Both the position numbers and the translations under genes were made by a program. From Flavobacterium sp. 245 (GTDB lineage Bacteria > Bacteroidota > Bacteroidia > Flavobacteriales > Flavobacteriaceae): a stretch of DNA of 64,000 nt. Under the pieces are notes generated by a model. That model was not told where the DNA came from and ran no database searches. It worked only from the letters and a program-made list of their open reading frames with translations. Positions 60,864 to 64,000 of this stretch are shown in pieces (within the stretch, counting starts at the first letter, position 1; each line of letters starts with the position of its first letter). The stretch spans positions 62,001 to 126,000 of the forward strand of contig NZ_SNXB01000011.1 of assembly GCF_004362055.1 (NCBI RefSeq), given 5' to 3'.

Positions 60864-61754
60864 TTAAGGCACTGCCATTTTCATTTGTTTGTGCAGAATA
60901 TGGATTTCTAAATCGGTTTGCGCGCCGCAATATTCGCCATCAATCTGAAAATTCACTGGATAATCTGTTTTTATAGTCGCTTTATCCGTCGAAATAATAA
61001 CCACATCATCTGAATCAATTGGCATATTTCCTGTAATAATTTTTCCAATCAGCAATAAATCAAGACTTTTTAAAATAACCAATTCAAATTTTCCGTCGTT
61101 CATAGCTCCATTTGGGTTAATGATTACGCCGGTTCCATATTTCTGCGAATTGGCAATAACGATCATGCGCGCGGCATGTTCAACTGTTTTATTATTGGCC
61201 GAAATTGTGGCCGTAAATGGTTCTTCAGATTCTGTTAAAGTTGTAAAAGCCTGAAGTGCATATCCCCAAAAACCACGCACATCGCCCTCCTCGTAGTTCT
61301 TGACCAAATTAGCATTTAAACCGAGATCACTCAAATGAATACTTTTTTTGCCATTTATGCAAATCATATCGATTTCGACATAATGACTCAAAAAAGCAAC
61401 TTTCAAATTTTCTTCTATTCCGGCAGGCAAATTCAAATCGACAGCTAAACCGTTTGCTGATCCTGCGGGCAAAATGCCAATAATAATATCATACTCTTCC
61501 ATGGCTTCGGCTACCATTTTAATGGTTCCGTCGCCACCGGCAACAATAATTCTCTCCGGAAGAAAGTCATTATAGAGCGACTTTATTTTATTTAAATCGT
61601 TTTTTCCAGTCGTTTCATACACTTCCAGATTTATATGATTTACAGTTGCAAATTCTTCTACAATCTGGATTAATTCACTTTTATCAAGATCTCCAGAAAT
61701 GGGATTTACAACAAATAAGATGTTCTTTTTCAAAATTTTCTCTTTAAAAATCAA
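60864..61754 (-). CDS. YegS/DgkB-family lipid kinase
   Basis: The 296-residue protein has FVVNPISGDLDKSELI near residue 14, IIVAGGDGTIKMVAEAM near 69 (the nucleotide-binding GGDGT loop), LPAGSANGLAVDLNLP near 95, and FELVILKSLDLLLIG with the C-terminal beta domain. The family phosphorylates diacylglycerol or related lipids at the inner face of the membrane. The gene is divergent by 41 bp from an App1-type phosphatase gene. Confidence 0.92.
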   Translation of the reverse strand: MIFKEKILKKNILFVVNPISGDLDKSELIQIVEEFATVNHINLEVYETTGKNDLNKIKSLYNDFLPERIIVAGGDGTIKMVAEAMEEYDIIIGILPAGSANGLAVDLNLPAGIEENLKVAFLSHYVEIDMICINGKKSIHLSDLGLNANLVKNYEEGDVRGFWGYALQAFTTLTESEEPFTATISANNKTVEHAARMIVIANSQKYGTGVIINPNGAMNDGKFELVILKSLDLLLIGKIITGNMPIDSDDVVIISTDKATIKTDYPVNFQIDGEYCGAQTDLEIHILHKQMKMAVP

Positions 61755-61795
61755 TTAAATTAAGTAATTTACAGTTCCATAAATGTACGTAATAA

Positions 61796-62755
61796 ATGAA
61801 ACCAATCTTACAATTATATCGAGGTTATGCCAATGAAGAAGAATTAATTGTAATGGGACATGTTTTTAAAAGAACATACGAATACGACTTTCAGAAGAGA
61901 AATTTAAAAAATGCGACTTCCATAATCAATCAGTTTCGGATAAAAACAATCAAAAATTTTGATGTTTATTTGAAATATGGCAATCAAGAGATTCACACTA
62001 AAACATTAGACGACGGTCATTTTAAATTTTGTATTCCTGTTGAAAAACAAGCCCATTTTGGGTGGATGAATTATGAAGTCAGCATTAAACTCAACTCCCA
62101 AATTATTACTTCAAAAGGAAGCTTCATACATCCGCATACCGGAAATTTAGGAATCATTTCTGATATTGATGATACTTTTTTAATCTCCCACACCAACAAT
62201 ATTTTTAGGAAAATATACATTTTGCTTTTTAAAAATGTAAATGACCGTAAAGTTTTTAAAGATGTTGTAGCGCATTATCAAGCGTTGAGTTCGGCTGGAA
62301 GAAAAAACAAAGAAGAGGTAAATGCATTTTTTTATATTTCGAGCAGCGAATGGAATTTGTACCGTTTTATAGTTCAGTTTACCAAAATACACCATTTGCC
62401 GAGAGCAGTAATTTTGCTAAAAGATATTAGAAGAGGAATTACCGATTTTTTCATGAGCGGACGCGGGAATCACGATCATAAATTTGAAAAAATAAAGCAT
62501 GTTTTAGAGTTTTATCCCAATCTGAAATATATTCTTTTAGGAGATGATTCGCAGCATGATCCCGTTTTATATGAGCGAATCTGCAAAATATTTCCGGTTA
62601 CTGTAATTGCAGTTTATATTAGACAAACCGGCAAAACTCCGAAAGAAGAAGTAAAAAAAATCATGAAAAATATAGAATCGCTTGATGTTGCTATCTGCTA
62701 TTTTAAAGAAAGCAGCAAAGCAATTGAACATTCTAAATCTATTGGCATTATTTAA
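61796..62755 (+). CDS. App1-family phosphatidate phosphatase-like protein (DUF2183)
   Basis: The 319-residue protein has GIISDIDDTFLISHTNN near residue 118, the DxDDT motif of App1 phosphatases, plus FFYISSSEWNLYRFIVQF and LLGDDSQHDPVLYERI near 244-260. The first 110 residues are a beta domain that begins MKPILQLYRGYANEEELIVMG. Yeast App1 dephosphorylates phosphatidate. Its divergent partner is a lipid kinase, so the two probably act on the same lipid pool in opposite directions. Confidence 0.92.
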   Translation: MKPILQLYRGYANEEELIVMGHVFKRTYEYDFQKRNLKNATSIINQFRIKTIKNFDVYLKYGNQEIHTKTLDDGHFKFCIPVEKQAHFGWMNYEVSIKLNSQIITSKGSFIHPHTGNLGIISDIDDTFLISHTNNIFRKIYILLFKNVNDRKVFKDVVAHYQALSSAGRKNKEEVNAFFYISSSEWNLYRFIVQFTKIHHLPRAVILLKDIRRGITDFFMSGRGNHDHKFEKIKHVLEFYPNLKYILLGDDSQHDPVLYERICKIFPVTVIAVYIRQTGKTPKEEVKKIMKNIESLDVAICYFKESSKAIEHSKSIGII

Positions 62756-62756
62756 G

Positions 62757-62965
62757 GTTTTGTTTCAAGTTTCAGGTTTCAGGTTTTGATCTGAATGAAT
62801 ATTTAACCGCAAAGTACGCTAAGTTTTTTTGGCCTACGAGATTTCATAAAAACGCAAAGTTCGCAAAGCTTTGTCAAAAAAGCTTTGCGAACTTTGCGTA
62901 ATCCTTTGTGTGCTTTGCGGTTAAATTTACGCGTCAAGAATACAACTTGAAACCTGAAACCTAAA
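62757..62965. repeat. Nested inverted repeat of about 205 bp
   Basis: The core arms ACGCAAAGTTCGCAAAGCTTT (62852-62872) and complement (62879-62899) form a perfect 21-bp stem around GTCAAA. Outside them TTAACCGCAAAG faces CTTTGCGGTTAA, and outermost TTTCAAGTTTCAGGTTTCAG faces its near-complement at about 62942-62965. It lies between the stop codons of the App1 and ABC-F genes, so it may also terminate both. Confidence 0.9.
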
Positions 62966-62975
62966 ACAAAAGATA

Positions 62976-64000
62976 TTATGCATTAAAATTGTCAATTTCT
63001 TCCTGAACGATTTCCCAGTCTAATAGAAGTTGTTCCAAATCTTCTTTCTTTTTATTGTATGCAGTAAAAAATGAAGCATCTTCGATATGTTTATCATAAT
63101 TTGATTCTAACATCTTGTCGTCGTGCTGAATGTCTTTTTCTAATTGCTTAATTTGACTTTCAACCTTGCTTAATCTGTTTTGAAGTGCTTTTCCTTTTTT
63201 CTGATCTTCGTACGAGGTTTTATTGCTTTCTTTTGGAGCTGCAGCTTTAGCAACATCTTTTTTCTCTACTTCGCGCATGTTTTCAAGATTGCGCTGTTCT
63301 AAGAAATAATTAATGTCTCCAAGGTATTCTTTGATTTTTTGATCCTTGAATTCGTACACGATATTTGACATTCCTTGAAGAAAATCCCTGTCGTGAGAAA
63401 CCAATAATAATGTTCCGCCAAATTTTTGAAGTGCCGCTTTCAGAACGTTTTTAGATTTGATATCTAAGTGGTTTGTAGGCTCATCCATCAGCAAAACGTT
63501 GATTGGCTGTAACAACAATTTACAAAGTGCCAAACGGTTACGCTCACCTCCAGAAAGTACTTTTACTTTTTTCTCAACGTCATCGCCACGGAACAAAAAT
63601 GAACCCAGCATATCACGAACTTTTGAACGGTTTGTATCTGTTGCTGCATCTTCCATAGTTTGCAGCAAAGTGATCTCTCCGTCTAAATATTCTGCCTGAT
63701 TTTGAGCAAAATATCCTAATTGAACGTTATGCCCTAATTTGATATTTCCTTCGTATTCAAACTCATTTACAAGTGCTTTGATAAAAGTCGATTTTCCTTG
63801 TCCGTTTTGACCAACAAAAGCAATTTTACTGCCTCTTTCAACAAGCAGACTGATGTCTTTCAAAATCGTTTTATCTCCGTAAGATTTCGTTACATCTTCG
63901 GCTTCAATAACTACTTTTCCTGGCTCTTTCGAAACTGGAAACGAAATATTCATTACCGAATTGTCGTCTTCATCAACTTCAATTCTTTCTACTTTATCTA
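62976..64000 (-). CDS. ABC-F family ATPase (ribosome-associated), C-terminal part
   Basis: The frame is open to the right edge, so the gene is cut there; the Met at 63953 is internal. Visible is the second ABC domain: Walker A VGQNGQGKSTFIKAL, signature LSGGERNRLALCKLL, Walker B VLLMDEPTNHLDI and LLVSHDRDFL. The preceding linker ends IEVDEDDNSVMNISFP. A C-terminal coiled coil (about the last 90 residues, KALQNRLSKVESQIKQLEKD) closes the protein, as in Uup-type ABC-F factors. There are no membrane segments; these proteins resolve stalled or special ribosomal states. Confidence 0.94.
   Translation of the reverse strand, partial: DKVERIEVDEDDNSVMNISFPVSKEPGKVVIEAEDVTKSYGDKTILKDISLLVERGSKIAFVGQNGQGKSTFIKALVNEFEYEGNIKLGHNVQLGYFAQNQAEYLDGEITLLQTMEDAATDTNRSKVRDMLGSFLFRGDDVEKKVKVLSGGERNRLALCKLLLQPINVLLMDEPTNHLDIKSKNVLKAALQKFGGTLLLVSHDRDFLQGMSNIVYEFKDQKIKEYLGDINYFLEQRNLENMREVEKKDVAKAAAPKESNKTSYEDQKKGKALQNRLSKVESQIKQLEKDIQHDDKMLESNYDKHIEDASFFTAYNKKKEDLEQLLLDWEIVQEEIDNFNA

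Overview
The window is AT-rich and has the marks of a Flavobacterium-like member of the Bacteroidota. It carries a SusC/SusD pair and a TonB-dependent receptor, lipoproteins with short lipoboxes, TTTG / TAnnTTTG promoters, many Bacteroidota DUF families, and short A-rich leaders in place of Shine-Dalgarno sites. There is no prophage, CRISPR array or intact insertion sequence.

Layout. 1-4.1 kb: the N-terminal part of a TonB-dependent receptor, the GTPases Der and Era, and an initiator tRNA. 4.2-13 kb: minus-strand accessory genes (beta-propeller lipoprotein, small membrane proteins, serine hydrolase, exported proteins, M13 peptidase, DUF6090, DUF5694, a possible UDG-like protein). Several are followed directly by imperfect palindromes of about 140 bp whose ends behave like integron attC sites. 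13.2-16.3 kb: an SRPBCC protein, a membrane protein, tRNA-Glu and an exported Ppx/GppA-like protein.

16.3-44.8 kb is the functional centre: a divergent locus for peptidoglycan amino sugars (MurNAc and GlcNAc). The minus arm encodes a DeoR regulator, NagB fused to a PIG-L domain, an FAD/Fe-S D-2-hydroxyacid (probably D-lactate) dehydrogenase, a metallophosphoesterase/PQQ-propeller protein, a GHL10 glycosidase, a GH20 hexosaminidase, an AmiE-like serine hydrolase and NagA. The plus arm encodes SusC, SusD, NamZ (DUF1343), MurQ, a sodium/solute symporter, a NagZ-serine hydrolase fusion and a NagX/HGSNAT-like membrane protein. Inferred route: outer-membrane import by SusCD, periplasmic trimming by NagZ, NamZ and amidase, uptake by the symporter, phosphorylation by a kinase not in this window, MurQ cleavage to GlcNAc-6-P plus D-lactate, NagA and NagB to fructose-6-P, and oxidation of D-lactate. 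A 13-bp motif, TTTTGCGTTATTT, is an inverted pair before nagB and recurs before susC, which marks a likely shared operator.

45-64 kb holds mixed chromosomal genes: a MutS-like ATPase, DUF4494, a GT39-like transferase, DUF4269, a second identical initiator tRNA inside a duplicated block of about 215 bp, an alpha/beta hydrolase with an ECF sigma factor, a TlpA-like thioredoxin, ThuA, an LRR protein, DUF1761, a GNAT protein, a lipid kinase divergent from an App1 phosphatase, and a partial ABC-F ATPase. Dispersed palindrome families occur throughout, including a conserved terminator hairpin in seven copies and an ACAGGTTTT-type palindrome in five copies confined to the amino-sugar locus.
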